Assembly: GCA_027186245.1 (NCBI GenBank) | Contig: CP114496.1 | Location: 2,425,501-2,489,500 of the forward strand | Source of the DNA: Coriaria nepalensis | Lineage: Eukaryota; Streptophyta; Magnoliopsida; Cucurbitales; Coriariaceae | Direction: 5' to 3' | Length of the DNA: 64,000 nucleotides | Part shown: positions 11,245 to 22,547 of the stretch, piece after piece | Layout: each line of letters opens with the position of its first letter | Numbering within the stretch: position 1 is the first letter of the stretch | Made by a program: the position numbers and the translations under genes | The notes under the pieces: model-generated | Databases searched by the model: none | The model's input: the letters and a program-made list of their open reading frames with translations, nothing else | What the model was told of the DNA's origin: nothing

Positions 11245-11363
11245 GGGTGTGATCATACCAGCACTAATGCACCGGATCCCATCAGAACTCTGCAGGTAAG
11301 TGTGCTTGGGTGAGAGTAGTACTGAGTTGGGTGACCACTCGGGAAGTCCTCGTGTTGCACCCC
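11245..11363 (+). rRNA. 5S rRNA: 5S rRNA copy 44
   Basis: C6T, C47T, T52G, C67T. Confidence 0.97.
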
Positions 11364-11501
11364 TTTTATTTTTTCGCATCTACGTTCGTTGTTTTTTTAT
11401 AATTTTCATAACAAACAGGTTTTTAAGATCATGTGTAGTCGTTTCGACTGCCGTGAATTATGAAAGTGGGGTATAGCAGAACTGTCAATGTTTCACTTCA
11501 C

Positions 11502-11620
11502 GGGTGCGATCATACCAGCACTAATGCACCGGATCCCATCAGAACTCTGCAGGTAAGTGTGCTTGGGCGAGAGTAGTACTGAGTTGGGTGACCACTCGGG
11601 AAGTCCTCGTGTTGCACCCC
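11502..11620 (+). rRNA. 5S rRNA: 5S rRNA copy 45
   Basis: C47T, T52G; leader reads TGTCAATG. Confidence 0.97.
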
Positions 11621-11758
11621 TTTTATTTTTTCGCATCTATATTCGTTGTTTTTTCATAATTTTCATAACAAACAGGTTTTTAAGATCATGTGTAGTCGTT
11701 TCGACTGCAGTGAATTCTGAAAGTGGGATATAGCAGAACTGTAAATGTTTCACTTCAT

Positions 11759-11877
11759 GGGTGCGATCATACCAGCACTAATGCACCGGATCCCATCAGA
11801 ACTCCGCAGTGAAGTGTGCTTGGGCGAGAGTAGTACTGAGTTGGGTGACCATTCGGGAAGTCCTCGTGTTGCACCCT
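11759..11877 (+). rRNA. 5S rRNA: 5S rRNA copy 46
   Basis: T53G, C94T, C119T. Confidence 0.97.
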
Positions 11878-12015
11878 TTTTATTTTTTCGCATCTACATT
11901 CGTTGTTTTTTCATAATTTTCATAACAAACAGGTTTTTAAGATCATGCGTAGTCGTTTCGACTGCCGTGAATTCTGAAAGTGGGGTATAGTAGAACTGTA
12001 AATATTTCACTTCAC

Positions 12016-12134
12016 GGGTGCGATCATACCAGCACTAATGCACCGGATCTAACCAGAACTTTGCAGTTAAGTGTGCTTGGGCGAGAGTAGTACCGAGTTG
12101 GGTGACCACTCGGGAAGTCCTCGTGTTGCACCCC
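12016..12134 (+). rRNA. 5S rRNA: 5S rRNA copy 47
   Basis: C35T, C36A, T38C, C46T, C47T, T79C; founder pattern of the CTAACC class. Confidence 0.97.
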
Positions 12135-12272
12135 TTTTATTTTTTCGCATCTACATTCGTTGTTTTTTCATAATTTTCATAACAAACAGGTTTTTAAGAT
12201 GATGCGTAGTCGTTTCGACAGCCGTGAATTCTGAAAGTGGAATATAGTAGAACTGTAAATGTTTCACTTCAT

Positions 12273-12391
12273 GAGTGCGATCATAGCAGCACTAATGCAC
12301 CGGATCTCATCAGAACTCTACAGTGAAGAGTGCTTGGGCGAGAGTAGTACTGAGTTGGGTGACCACTCGGGAAGTCCTCTTGTTGCACCCC
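12273..12391 (+). rRNA. 5S rRNA: 5S rRNA copy 48
   Basis: G2A, C14G, C35T, C47T, G48A, T53G, T57A, G108T. Confidence 0.97.
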
Positions 12392-12529
12392 TTTTATTTT
12401 TTCGCATCTACATTCGTTGTTTTTTCATAATTTTTATAACAAACAGGTTTTTAAGATCATGTGTAGTCGTTTCGACTGCCGTGAATTCTGAAAGTGGGGT
12501 ACAGCAGAACTGTAAATGTTTCACCTCAC

Positions 12530-12648
12530 AGGTGCGATCATACCGGCACTAATGCACCGGATCCCATCAGAACTCCGCAGCTAAGTGTGCTTGGGCGAGA
12601 GTAGTACTGAGTTGGGTGACCACTTGGGAAGTCCTCGTGTTGCACCCC
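12530..12648 (+). rRNA. 5S rRNA: 5S rRNA copy 49
   Basis: G1A, A16G, T52C, C96T. Confidence 0.97.
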
Positions 12649-12786
12649 TATTATTTTTTCGCATCTACATTCGTTGTTTTTTCATAATTTTCATAACAAA
12701 CAGGTTTTTAAGATCATGTGTAGTCGTTTCGACTGCCGTGAATTCTGAAAGTCGGGTATAGCAGAACTATAAATGTTTCACTTCAC

Positions 12787-12905
12787 GGGTGTGATCATAC
12801 CAGCACTAATGCACCGGATCCCATCAGAACTCTGCAGGTAAGTGTGCTTGGGTGAGAGTAGTACTGAGTTGGGTGACCACTCGGGAAGTCCTCGTGTTGC
12901 ACCCC
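12787..12905 (+). rRNA. 5S rRNA: 5S rRNA copy 50
   Basis: As copy 44. Confidence 0.97.
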
Positions 12906-13043
12906 TTTTATTTTTTCGCATCTACGTTCGTTGTTTTTTCATAATTTTCATAACAAACAGGTTTTTAAGATCATGTGTAGTCGTTTCGACTGCCGTGAAT
13001 TATGAAAGTGGGGTATAGCAGAACTGTCAATGTTTCACTTCAC

Positions 13044-13162
13044 GGGTGCGATCATACCAGCACTAATGCACCGGATCCCATCAGAACTCTGCAGGTAAGT
13101 GTGCTTGGGCGAGAGTAGTACTGAGTTGGGTGACCACTCGGGAAGTCCTCGTGTTGCACCCC
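13044..13162 (+). rRNA. 5S rRNA: 5S rRNA copy 51
   Basis: As copy 45. Confidence 0.97.
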
Positions 13163-13300
13163 TTTTATTTTTTCGCATCTATATTCGTTGTTTTTTCATA
13201 ATTTTCATAACAAACAGGTTTTTAAGATCATGTGTAGTCGTTTCGACTGCAGTGAATTCTGAAAGTGGGATATAGCAGAACTGTAAATGTTTCACTTCAT

Positions 13301-13419
13301 GGGTGCGATCATACCAGCGCTAATGCACCGGATCCCATCAGAACTCCGCAGTGAAGTGTGCTTGGGCGAGAGTAGTACTGAGTTGGGTGACCACTCGGGA
13401 AGTCCTCGTGTTGCACCCT
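13301..13419 (+). rRNA. 5S rRNA: 5S rRNA copy 52
   Basis: A19G, T53G, C119T. Confidence 0.97.
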
Positions 13420-13557
13420 TTTTATTTTTTCGCATCTACATTCGTTGTTTTTTCATAATTTTCATAACAAACAGGTTTTTAAGACCATGTGTAGTCGTTT
13501 CGACTGCAGTGAATTCTGAAAGTGGGGTATAGCAGAACTGTAAATGTTTCACTTCAG

Positions 13558-13676
13558 GGGTGCGATCATACCAGCACTAATGCACCGGATCCAATCTGAA
13601 CTCCGCAGTTAAGTGTGCTTGGGCGAGAGTAGTACTGAGTTGGGTGACCACTCCGGAAGTCCTCGTGTTGCACCCC
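13558..13676 (+). rRNA. 5S rRNA: 5S rRNA copy 53
   Basis: As copy 39. Confidence 0.97.
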
Positions 13677-13814
13677 TTTTATTTTTTCGCATCTACATTC
13701 GTTGTTTTTTCATAATTTTCATAACAAACAGGTTTTTAAGATCATGTGTAGTCGTTTCGACTGCCGTGAATTCTGAAAGTCGGGTATAGCAGAACTGTAA
13801 ATGTTTCACTTCAC

Positions 13815-13932
13815 GGGTGCGATCATACCAGCACTAATGCACCGGATCCAATCAGAACTCCGCAGTTAAGTGTACTTGGGCGAGAGTAGACTGAGTTGGG
13901 TGACCACTCGAGAAGTCCTCGTGTTGCACCCC
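13815..13932 (+). rRNA. 5S rRNA: 5S rRNA copy 54
   Basis: 118 nt, as copy 40. Confidence 0.96.
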
Positions 13933-14070
13933 TTTTATTTTTTCGCCTCTACATTCGTTGTTTTTTCATAATTTTCATAACAAACATGTTTTTTAGATCA
14001 TGTGTAGTCGTTTCGACTGCCGTGAATTCTGAAAGTCGGGTATAGCAGAACTGTAAATGTTTCACTTCAC

Positions 14071-14189
14071 GGATGCGATCATACCAACACTAATGCACCA
14101 GATCCCATCAGAACTCCGTAGTTAATTGTGTTTGGGCGAGAGTAGTACTGAGTTGGGTGACCACTCGGGAAGTCCTCGTGTTGCACCCC
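14071..14189 (+). rRNA. 5S rRNA: 5S rRNA copy 55
   Basis: As copy 41. Confidence 0.97.
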
Positions 14190-14327
14190 TTTTATTTTTT
14201 CGCATCTACATTCGTTGTTTTTTCATAATTTTTATAACAAACAGGTTTTTAAGATCATGTGTAGTCGTTTCGACTGCCGTGAATTCTGAAAGTCGGGTAT
14301 AGCAGAACTGTAAATGTTTCACTTCAC

Positions 14328-14446
14328 GGGTGCGATCATACCAGCACTAATGCACCGGATCCCATCAGAATGCCGCAGTTAAGTGTGCTTGGGCGAGAGT
14401 AGAACTGAGTTGGGTAACCACTTGGGAAGTCCTCGTGTTGCACCCC
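14328..14446 (+). rRNA. 5S rRNA: 5S rRNA copy 56
   Basis: As copy 42. Confidence 0.97.
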
Positions 14447-14584
14447 TATTATTTTTTCGCATCTACATTCGTTGTTTTTTCATAATTTTTATAACAAACA
14501 GGTTTTTAAGATCATGTGTAGTCGTTTCGACTGCCGTGAATTCTGAAAGTGGGGTACAGCAGAACTGTAAATGTTTCACCTCAC

Positions 14585-14703
14585 AGGTGCGATCATACCA
14601 GCACTAATGCACCGGATCCCATCAGAACTCCGCAGCTAAGTGTGCTTGGGCGAGAGTAGTACTGAGTTGGGTGACCACTTGGGAAGTCCTCGTGTTGCAC
14701 CCC
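14585..14703 (+). rRNA. 5S rRNA: 5S rRNA copy 57
   Basis: As copy 43. Confidence 0.97.
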
Positions 14704-14841
14704 TATTATTTTTTCGCATCTACATTCGTTGTTTTTTCATAATTTTCATAACAAACAGGTTTTTAAGATCATGTGTAGTCGTTTCGACTGCCGTGAATTC
14801 TGAAAGTCGGGTATAGCAGAACTATAAATGTTTCACTTCAC

Positions 14842-14960
14842 GGGTGTGATCATACCAGCACTAATGCACCGGATCCCATCAGAACTCTGCAGGTAAGTGT
14901 GCTTGGGTGAGAGTAGTACTGAGTTGGGTGACCACTCGGGAAGTCCTCGTGTTGCACCCC
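14842..14960 (+). rRNA. 5S rRNA: 5S rRNA copy 58
   Basis: As copy 44. Confidence 0.97.
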
Positions 14961-15098
14961 TTTTATTTTTTCGCATCTACGTTCGTTGTTTTTTTATAAT
15001 TTTCATAACAAACAGGTTTTTAAGATCATGTGTAGTCGTTTCGACTGCCGTGAATTATGAAAGTGGGGTATAGCAGAACTGTCAATGTTTCACTTCAC

Positions 15099-15217
15099 GG
15101 GTGCGATCATACCAGCACTAATGCACCGGATCCCATCAGAACTCTGCAGGTAAGTGTGCTTGGGCGAGAGTAGTACTGAGTTGGGTGACCACTCGGGAAG
15201 TCCTCGTGTTGCACCCC
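15099..15217 (+). rRNA. 5S rRNA: 5S rRNA copy 59
   Basis: As copy 45. Confidence 0.97.
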
Positions 15218-15355
15218 TTTTATTTTTTCGCATCTATATTCGTTGTTTTTTCATAATTTTCATAACAAACAGGTTTTTAAGATCATGTGTAGTCGTTTCG
15301 ACTGCAGTGAATTCTGAAAGTGGGATATAGCAGAACTGTAAATGTTTCACTTCAT

Positions 15356-15474
15356 GGGTGCGATCATACCAGCACTAATGCACCGGATCCCATCAGAACT
15401 CCGCAGTGAAGTGTGCTTGGGCGAGAGTAGTACTGAGTTGGGTGACCATTCGGGAAGTCCTCGTGTTGCACCCT
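15356..15474 (+). rRNA. 5S rRNA: 5S rRNA copy 60
   Basis: As copy 46. Confidence 0.97.
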
Positions 15475-15612
15475 TTTTATTTTTTCGCATCTACATTCGT
15501 TGTTTTTTCATAATTTTCATAACAAACAGGTTTTTAAGATCATGCGTAGTCGTTTCGACTGCCGTGAATTCTGAAAGTGGGGTATAGTAGAACTGTAAAT
15601 ATTTCACTTCAC

Positions 15613-15731
15613 GGGTGCGATCATACCAGCACTAATGCACCGGATCTAACCAGAACTTTGCAGTTAAGTGTGCTTGGGCGAGAGTAGTACCGAGTTGGGT
15701 GACCACTCGGGAAGTCCTCGTGTTGCACCCC
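15613..15731 (+). rRNA. 5S rRNA: 5S rRNA copy 61
   Basis: As copy 47. Confidence 0.97.
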
Positions 15732-15869
15732 TTTTATTTTTTCGCATCTACATTCGTTGTTTTTTCATAATTTTCATAACAAACAGGTTTTTAAGATGAT
15801 GCGTAGTCGTTTCGACAGCCGTGAATTCTGAAAGTGGAATATAGTAGAACTGTAAATGTTTCACTTCAT

Positions 15870-15988
15870 GAGTGCGATCATAGCAGCACTAATGCACCGG
15901 ATCTCATCAGAACTCTACAGTGAAGAGTGCTTGGGCGAGAGTAGTACTGAGTTGGGTGACCACTCGGGAAGTCCTCTTGTTGCACCCC
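15870..15988 (+). rRNA. 5S rRNA: 5S rRNA copy 62
   Basis: As copy 48. Confidence 0.97.
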
Positions 15989-16126
15989 TTTTATTTTTTC
16001 GCATCTACATTCGTTGTTTTTTCATAATTTTTATAACAAACAGGTTTTTAAGATCATGTGTAGTCGTTTCGACTGCCGTGAATTCTGAAAGTGGGGTACA
16101 GCAGAACTGTAAATGTTTCACCTCAC

Positions 16127-16245
16127 AGGTGCGATCATACCGGCACTAATGCACCGGATCCCATCAGAACTCCGCAGCTAAGTGTGCTTGGGCGAGAGTA
16201 GTACTGAGTTGGGTGACCACTTGGGAAGTCCTCGTGTTGCACCCC
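16127..16245 (+). rRNA. 5S rRNA: 5S rRNA copy 63
   Basis: As copy 49. Confidence 0.97.
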
Positions 16246-16383
16246 TATTATTTTTTCGCATCTACATTCGTTGTTTTTTCATAATTTTCATAACAAACAG
16301 GTTTTTAAGATCATGTGTAGTCGTTTCGACTGCCGTGAATTCTGAAAGTCGGGTATAGCAGAACTATAAATGTTTCACTTCAC

Positions 16384-16502
16384 GGGTGTGATCATACCAG
16401 CACTAATGCACCGGATCCCATCAGAACTCTGCAGGTAAGTGTGCTTGGGTGAGAGTAGTACTGAGTTGGGTGACCACTCGGGAAGTCCTCGTGTTGCACC
16501 CC
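16384..16502 (+). rRNA. 5S rRNA: 5S rRNA copy 64
   Basis: As copy 44. Confidence 0.97.
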
Positions 16503-16640
16503 TTTTATTTTTTCGCATCTACGTTCGTTGTTTTTTCATAATTTTCGTAACAAACAGGTTTTTAAGATCATGTGTAGTCGTTTCGACTGCCGTGAATTAT
16601 GAAAGTGGGGTATAGTAGAACTGTCAATGTTTCACTTCAC

Positions 16641-16759
16641 GGGTGCGATCATACCAGCACTAATGCACCGGATCCCATCAGAACTCTGCAGGTAAGTGTG
16701 CTTGGGCGAGAGTAGTACTGAGTTGGGTGACCACTCGGGAAGTCCTCGTGTTGCACCCC
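16641..16759 (+). rRNA. 5S rRNA: 5S rRNA copy 65
   Basis: As copy 45. Confidence 0.97.
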
Positions 16760-16897
16760 TTTTATTTTTTCGCATCTATATTCGTTGTTTTTTCATAATT
16801 TTCATAACAAACAGGTTTTTAAGATCATGTGTAGTCGTTTCGACTGCAGTGAATTCTGAAAGTGGGATATAGCAGAACTGTAAATGTTTCACTTCAT

Positions 16898-17016
16898 GGG
16901 TGCGATCATACCAGCGCTAATGCACCGGATCCCATCAGAACTCCGCAGTGAAGTGTGCTTGGGCGAGAGTAGTACTGAGTTGGGTGACCACTCGGGAAGT
17001 CCTCGTGTTGCACCCT
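16898..17016 (+). rRNA. 5S rRNA: 5S rRNA copy 66
   Basis: As copy 52. Confidence 0.97.
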
Positions 17017-17154
17017 TTTTATTTTTTCGCATCTACATTCGTTGTTTTTTCATAATTTTCATAACAAACAGGTTTTTAAGATCATGCGTAGTCGTTTCGA
17101 CTGCCGTGAATTCTGAAAGTGGGGTATAGCAGAACTGTAAATATTTCACTTCAC

Positions 17155-17273
17155 GGGTGCGATCATACCAGCACTAATGCACCGGATCTAACCAGAACTT
17201 TGCAGTTAAGTGTGCTTGGGCGAGAGTAGTACCGAGTTGGGTGACCACTCGGGAAGTCCTCGTGTTGCACCCC
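17155..17273 (+). rRNA. 5S rRNA: 5S rRNA copy 67
   Basis: As copy 47. Confidence 0.97.
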
Positions 17274-17411
17274 TTTTATTTTTTCGCATCTACATTCGTT
17301 GTTTTTTCATAATTTTCATAACAAACAGGTTTTTAAGATGATGCGTAGTCGTTTCGACAGCCGTGAATTCTGAAAGTGGAATATAGTAGAACTGTAAATG
17401 TTTCACTTCAT

Positions 17412-17530
17412 TAGTGCGATCATAGCAGCACTAATGCACCGGATCCCATCAGAACTCTACAGTGAAGAGTGCTTGGGCGAGAGTAGTACTGAGTTGGGTG
17501 ACCACTCGGGAAGTCCTCTTGTTGCACCCC
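17412..17530 (+). rRNA. 5S rRNA: 5S rRNA copy 68
   Basis: G1T, G2A, C14G, C47T, G48A, T53G, T57A, G108T. Confidence 0.97.
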
Positions 17531-17668
17531 TTTTATTTTTTCGCATCTACATTCGTTGTTTTTTCATAATTTTCATAACAAACAGGTTTTTAAGATCATG
17601 TGTAGTCGTTTCGATTGCCGTGAATTCTGAAAGTGGGGTATAGCAGAACTGTAAATGTTTCACTTCAC

Positions 17669-17790
17669 GGGTGCGATCATAGCAGCACTAATGCACCGGA
17701 TCTGACCAGAACTCTGCAGTTAAGTGTGCTTGGGCGAGAGTAGTACCGAGTTGGGTGACCACTCGGGAAGTCCTCGTGATGCACCACCCC
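17669..17790 (+). rRNA. 5S rRNA: 5S rRNA copy 69
   Basis: 122 nt: three extra bases near the 3' end (CACCACCCC); C14G, C35T, C36G, T38C, C47T, T79C, T111A. Confidence 0.95.
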
Positions 17791-17928
17791 TTTTATTTTT
17801 TCGCATCTACATTCGTTGTTTTTTCATAATTTTCATAACAAACAGGTTTTTAAGATGATGCGTAGTCGTTTCGACAGCCGTGAATTCTGAAAGTGGAATA
17901 TAGTAGAACTGTAAATGTTTCACTTCAC

Positions 17929-18046
17929 GGGTGCGATCATAGCAGCACTAATGCACCGGATCCCATCAGAACTCTGCAGTGAAGTGTGCTTGGGCAGAGT
18001 AGTACTGAGTTGGGTGACCACTCGGGAAGTCCTCGTGTTGCACCCC
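17929..18046 (+). rRNA. 5S rRNA: 5S rRNA copy 70
   Basis: 118 nt: GGGCAGAG is one base short; C14G, C47T, T53G. Confidence 0.96.
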
Positions 18047-18184
18047 TTTTATTTTTTCGCATCTACGTTCGTTGTTTTTTAATAATTTTCATAACAAACA
18101 GGTTTTTAAGATCATGTGTAGTCGTTTCGACTGCCGTGAATTCTGAAAGTCGGGTATAGCAGAATTGTAAATGTTTCACTTCAC

Positions 18185-18303
18185 GGGTGTGATCATACCA
18201 GCACTAATGCACCGGATCCCATCAGAACTCCGCAGTTAAGTGTGCTTGGGCGAGAGTAGTACTGAGTTGGGTGAGTACTCGGGAAGTCCTCGTGTTGCAC
18301 CCC
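18185..18303 (+). rRNA. 5S rRNA: 5S rRNA copy 71
   Basis: C6T, C91G, C92T. Confidence 0.97.
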
Positions 18304-18441
18304 TTTTATTTTTTCGCATCTACATTCGTTGTTTTTTCATAATTTTCATAACAAACAGGTTTTTAAGGTCATGTGTAGTCGTTTCGACTGCACAGAATTC
18401 TGAAAGTGGGGTATAACAGAACTGTAAATGTTTCACTTCAG

Positions 18442-18559
18442 GGGTGCGAGCATACCAGCACTAATGCACCGGATCCCATCAGAACTCCGCAGTTAAGTAT
18501 GCTTGGGTAGAGTAGTACTGAGTTGGGTGACCACTCGGGAAGTCCTCGTGTTGCACCCT
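18442..18559 (+). rRNA. 5S rRNA: 5S rRNA copy 72
   Basis: 118 nt: GGGTAGAG short form; T9G, G58A, C119T. Confidence 0.96.
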
Positions 18560-18697
18560 TTTTATTTTTTCGCATCTACATTTGTTGTTTTTTCATAATT
18601 TTCATAACAAACAGGTTTTTAAGACCATGTGTAGTCGTTTCGACTGCAGTGAATTCTGAAAGTGGGGTATAGCAGAACTGTAAATGTTTCACTTCAA

Positions 18698-18816
18698 GGG
18701 TGCGATCATACCAGCACTAATGCACCGGATCCAATCAGAACTCCGCAGTTAAGTGTGCTTGGGCGAGAGTAGTACTGAGTTGGGTGACCACTCGGGAAGT
18801 TCTCGTGTTGCACCCC
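18698..18816 (+). rRNA. 5S rRNA: 5S rRNA copy 73
   Basis: C36A, C104T. Confidence 0.97.
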
Positions 18817-18954
18817 TTTTATTTTTTCGCGTCTACATTCGTTGTTTTTTCATAATTTTCATAACAAATAGGTTTTTAAGATCATGCGTAGTCGTTTCGA
18901 CTGCCGTGAATTCTGAAAGTCGGGTATAGCAGAACTGTAAATGTTTCACTTCAG

Positions 18955-19073
18955 GGGTGCGATCATACTAGCACTAATGCACCGGATCCCATCAGAACTC
19001 CGCAGTCAAGTGTGCTCGGGCGAGAGTAGTACTGAGTTGGGTGACCACTCGGGAAGTCCTCGTGTTGCACCCC
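18955..19073 (+). rRNA. 5S rRNA: 5S rRNA copy 74
   Basis: C15T, T53C, T63C. Confidence 0.97.
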
Positions 19074-19211
19074 TTTTATTTTTTCGCATCTACATTCGTT
19101 GTTTTTTCATAATTTTCATAACAAACAGGTTTTTAAGATCATGTGTAGTCGTTTCGACTGCCGTGAATTCTGAAAGTCGGGTATAGCAGAATTGTAAATG
19201 TTTCACTTCAC

Positions 19212-19330
19212 GGGTGTGATCATACCAGCACTAATGCACCGGATCCCATCAGAACTCCGCAGTTAAGTGTGCTTGGGCGAGAGTAGTACTGAGTTGGGTG
19301 AGTACTCGGGAAGTCCTCGTGTTGCACCCC
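19212..19330 (+). rRNA. 5S rRNA: 5S rRNA copy 75
   Basis: As copy 71. Confidence 0.97.
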
Positions 19331-19468
19331 TTTTATTTTTTCGCATCTACATTCGTTGTTTTTTCATAATTTTCATAACAAACAGGTTTTTAAGATCATG
19401 TGTAGTCGTTTCGACTGCACAGAATTCTGAAAGTGGGGTATAACAGAACTGTAAATGTTTCACTTCAG

Positions 19469-19586
19469 GGGAGCGAGCATACCAACACTAATGCACCGGA
19501 TCCCATCAGAACTCCGCAGGTAAGTGTGCTTGGGTAGAGTAGTACTGAGTTGGGTGACCACTCGGGAAGTCCTCGTGTTGCACCCT
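19469..19586 (+). rRNA. 5S rRNA: 5S rRNA copy 76
   Basis: 118 nt: GGGTAGAG short form; T4A, T9G, G17A, T52G, C119T. Confidence 0.96.
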
Positions 19587-19724
19587 TTTTATTTTTTCGC
19601 ATCTACATTCGTTGTTTTTTCATAATTTTCATAACAAACAGGTTTTTAAGACCATGTGTAGTCGTTTCGACTGCAGTGAATTCTGAAAGTGGGGTATAGC
19701 AGAACTGTAAATGTTTCACTTCAG

Positions 19725-19843
19725 GGGTGCGATCATACCAGCACTAATGCACCGGATCCAATCAGAACTCCGCAGTTAAGTGTGCTTGGGCGAGAGTAGT
19801 ACTGAGTTGGGTGACCACTCCGGAAGTCCTCGTGTTGCACCCC
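19725..19843 (+). rRNA. 5S rRNA: 5S rRNA copy 77
   Basis: C36A, G97C. Confidence 0.97.
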
Positions 19844-19981
19844 TTTTATTTTTTCGCATCTACATTCGTTGTTTTTTCATAATTTTCATAACAAACAGGT
19901 TTTTAAGATCATGTGTAGTCGTTTCGACTGCCGTGAATTCTGAAAGTCGGGTATAGCAGAACTGTAAATGTTTCACTTCAC

Positions 19982-20098
19982 GGGTGCGATCATACCAGCA
20001 CTAATGCACCGGATCCAATCAGAACTCCGCAGTTAAGTGTAGTTGGGCGAGAGTAGACTGATTGGGTGACCACTCGGGAAGTCCTCGTGTTGCACCCC
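19982..20098 (+). rRNA. 5S rRNA: 5S rRNA copy 78
   Basis: 117 nt, shortest copy: T76 and one base of GAGT (80-83) lost; C36A, G60A, C61G. Confidence 0.95.
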
Positions 20099-20236
20099 TT
20101 TTATTTTTTCGCCTCTACATTCGTTGTTTTTTCATAATTTTCATAACAAACAGGTTTTTAAGATCATGTGTAGTCGTTTTGACTGCCGTGAATTCTGAAA
20201 GTGGGGTATAGCAGAACTGTAAATGTTTCACTTCAC

Positions 20237-20355
20237 GGGTGCGATCATACCAGCACTAATGCACCGGATCCCATTAGAACTCCGCAGTTAAGTGTGCTTG
20301 GGCGAGAGTAGTACTGAGTTGGGTGACCACTCAGGAAGTCCTCGTGTTGCACCCC
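20237..20355 (+). rRNA. 5S rRNA: 5S rRNA copy 79
   Basis: C39T, G97A. Confidence 0.97.
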
Positions 20356-20492
20356 TTTTATTTTTTCGCATCTACATTCGTTGTTTTTCATAATTTTCAT
20401 AACAAACAGGTTTTTAAGATCATGTGTAGTCGTTTTGACTGCCGTGAATTCTGAAAGTCGGGTATAGCAGAACTATAAATGTTTCACTTCAC

Positions 20493-20610
20493 GGGTGCGA
20501 TCATACCGGCACTAATGCATCGGATCCCATCAGAACTCCGCAGTGAAGTGTACTTGGGCGAGAGTAGACTGAGTTGGGTGACCACTCGAGAAGTCCTCGT
20601 GTTGCACCCC
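20493..20610 (+). rRNA. 5S rRNA: 5S rRNA copy 80
   Basis: 118 nt: T76 lost; A16G, C28T, T53G, G60A, G98A. Confidence 0.96.
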
Positions 20611-20748
20611 TTTTATTTTTTCGCCTCTACATTCGTTGTTTTTTCATAATTTTCATAACAAACTTTTTTTTTAGATCATGTGTAGTCGTTTCGACTGCCG
20701 TGAATTCTGAAAGTCGGGTATAGCAGAACTGTAAATGTTTCACTTCAC

Positions 20749-20867
20749 GGATGCGATGATACCAACACTAATGCACCGGATCCCATCAGAACTCCGTAGT
20801 TAAGTGTGCTTGGGCGAGAGTAGTACTGAGTTGGGTGACCACTCGGGAAGTCCTCGTGTTGCACCCC
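20749..20867 (+). rRNA. 5S rRNA: 5S rRNA copy 81
   Basis: G3A, C10G, G17A, C49T; the spacer before it carries an unusual T9-10 run in place of CAGG. Confidence 0.97.
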
Positions 20868-21005
20868 TTTTATTTTTTCGCATCTACATTCGTTGTTTTT
20901 TCATAATTTTTATAACAAACAGGTTTTTAAGATCATGTGTAGTCGTTTCGACTGCCGTGAATTCTGAAAGTCGGGTATAGCAGAACTGTAAATGTTTCAC
21001 TTCAC

Positions 21006-21124
21006 GGGTGCGATCATACCAGCACTAATGCACCGGATCCCATCAGAATGCCGCAGTTAAGTGTGCTTGGGCGAGAGTAGTACTGAGTTGGGTAACCACT
21101 TGGGAAGTCCTCGTGTTGCACCCC
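21006..21124 (+). rRNA. 5S rRNA: 5S rRNA copy 82
   Basis: C44T, T45G, G89A, C96T. Confidence 0.97.
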
Positions 21125-21262
21125 TATTATTTTTTCGCATCTACATTCGTTGTTTTTTCATAATTTTTATAACAAACAGGTTTTTAAGATCATGTGTAGT
21201 CGTTTCGACTGCCGTGAATTCTGAAAGTGGGGTACAGCAGAACTGTAAATGTTTCACCTCAC

Positions 21263-21381
21263 AGGTGCGATCATACCAGCACTAATGCTCCGGATCCCAT
21301 CAGAACTCCGCAGCTAAGTGTGCTTGGGCGAGAGTAGTACTGAGTTGGGTGACCACTTGGGAAGTCCTCGTGTTGCACCCC
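21263..21381 (+). rRNA. 5S rRNA: 5S rRNA copy 83
   Basis: G1A, A27T, T52C, C96T. Confidence 0.97.
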
Positions 21382-21519
21382 TATTATTTTTTCGCATCTA
21401 CATTCGTTGTTTTTTCATAATTTTCATAACAAACAGGTTTTTAAGATCATGTGTAGTCGTTTCGACTGCCGTGAATTCTGAAAGTCGGGTATAGCAGAAC
21501 TATAAATGTTTCACTTCAC

Positions 21520-21638
21520 GGGTGTGATCATACCAGCACTAATGCACCGGATCCCATCAGAACTCTACAGGTAAGTGTGCTTGGGTGAGAGTAGTACTGA
21601 GTTGGGTGACCACTCGGGAAGTCCTCGTGTTGCACCCC
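21520..21638 (+). rRNA. 5S rRNA: 5S rRNA copy 84
   Basis: C6T, C47T, G48A, T52G, C67T. Confidence 0.97.
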
Positions 21639-21776
21639 TTTTATTTTTTCGCATCTACGTTCGTTGTTTTTTCATAATTTTCATAACAAACAGGTTTTTA
21701 AGATCATGTGTAGTCGTTTCGACTGCCGTGAATTATGAAAGTGGGGTATAGCAGAACTGTCAGTGTTTCACTTCAC

Positions 21777-21895
21777 GGGTGCGATCATACCAGCACTAAT
21801 GCACCGGATCCCATCAGAACTCTGCAGGTAAGTGTGCTTGGGCGAGAGTAGTACTGAGTTGGGTGACCACTCGGGAAGTCCTCGTGTTGCACCCC
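21777..21895 (+). rRNA. 5S rRNA: 5S rRNA copy 85
   Basis: C47T, T52G. Confidence 0.97.
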
Positions 21896-22033
21896 TTTTA
21901 TTTTTTCGCATCTATATTCGTTGTTTTTTCATAATTTTCATAACAAACAGGTTTTTAAGATCATGTGTAGTCGTTTCGACTGCAGTGAATTCTGAAAGTG
22001 GGATATAGCAGAACTGTAAATGTTTCACTTCAT

Positions 22034-22152
22034 GGGTGCGATCATACCAGTGCTAATGCACCGGATCCCATCAGAACTCCGCAGTGAAGTGTGCTTGGGC
22101 GAGAGTAGTACTGAGTTGGGTGACCACTCGGGAAGTCCTCGTGTTGCACCCT
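22034..22152 (+). rRNA. 5S rRNA: 5S rRNA copy 86
   Basis: C18T, A19G, T53G, C119T. Confidence 0.97.
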
Positions 22153-22290
22153 TTTTATTTTTTCGCATCTACATTCGTTGTTTTTTCATAATTTTCATAA
22201 CAAACAGGTTTTTAAGATCATGCGTAGTCGTTTCGACTGCCGTGAATTCTGAAAGTGGGGTATAGCAGAACTGTAAATATTTCACTTCAC

Positions 22291-22409
22291 GGGTGCGATC
22301 ATACCAGCACTAATGCACCGGATCTAACCAGAACTTTGCAGTTAAGTGTGCTTGGGCGAGAGTAGTACCGAGTTGGGTGACCACTCGGGAAGTCCTCGTG
22401 TTGCACCCC
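22291..22409 (+). rRNA. 5S rRNA: 5S rRNA copy 87
   Basis: CTAACC class, as copy 47. Confidence 0.97.
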
Positions 22410-22547
22410 TTTTATTTTTTCGCATCTACATTCGTTGTTTTTTCATAATTTTCATAACAAACAGGTTTTTAAGATGATGCGTAGTCGTTTCGACAGCCGT
22501 GAATTCTGAAAGTGGAATATAGTAGAACTGTAAATGTTTCACTTCAT

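Larger units (their letters stand above)
9961..17154 (+). repeat. 14-unit higher-order duplication (copies 39-52 / 53-66)
   Basis: Two 3597-bp blocks, 9961-13557 and 13558-17154, carry the same variants in all 14 units. A 6-unit period (1542 bp) is nested inside: copies 43-46 match 49-52, and 57-62 match 63-68. Confidence 0.9.
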
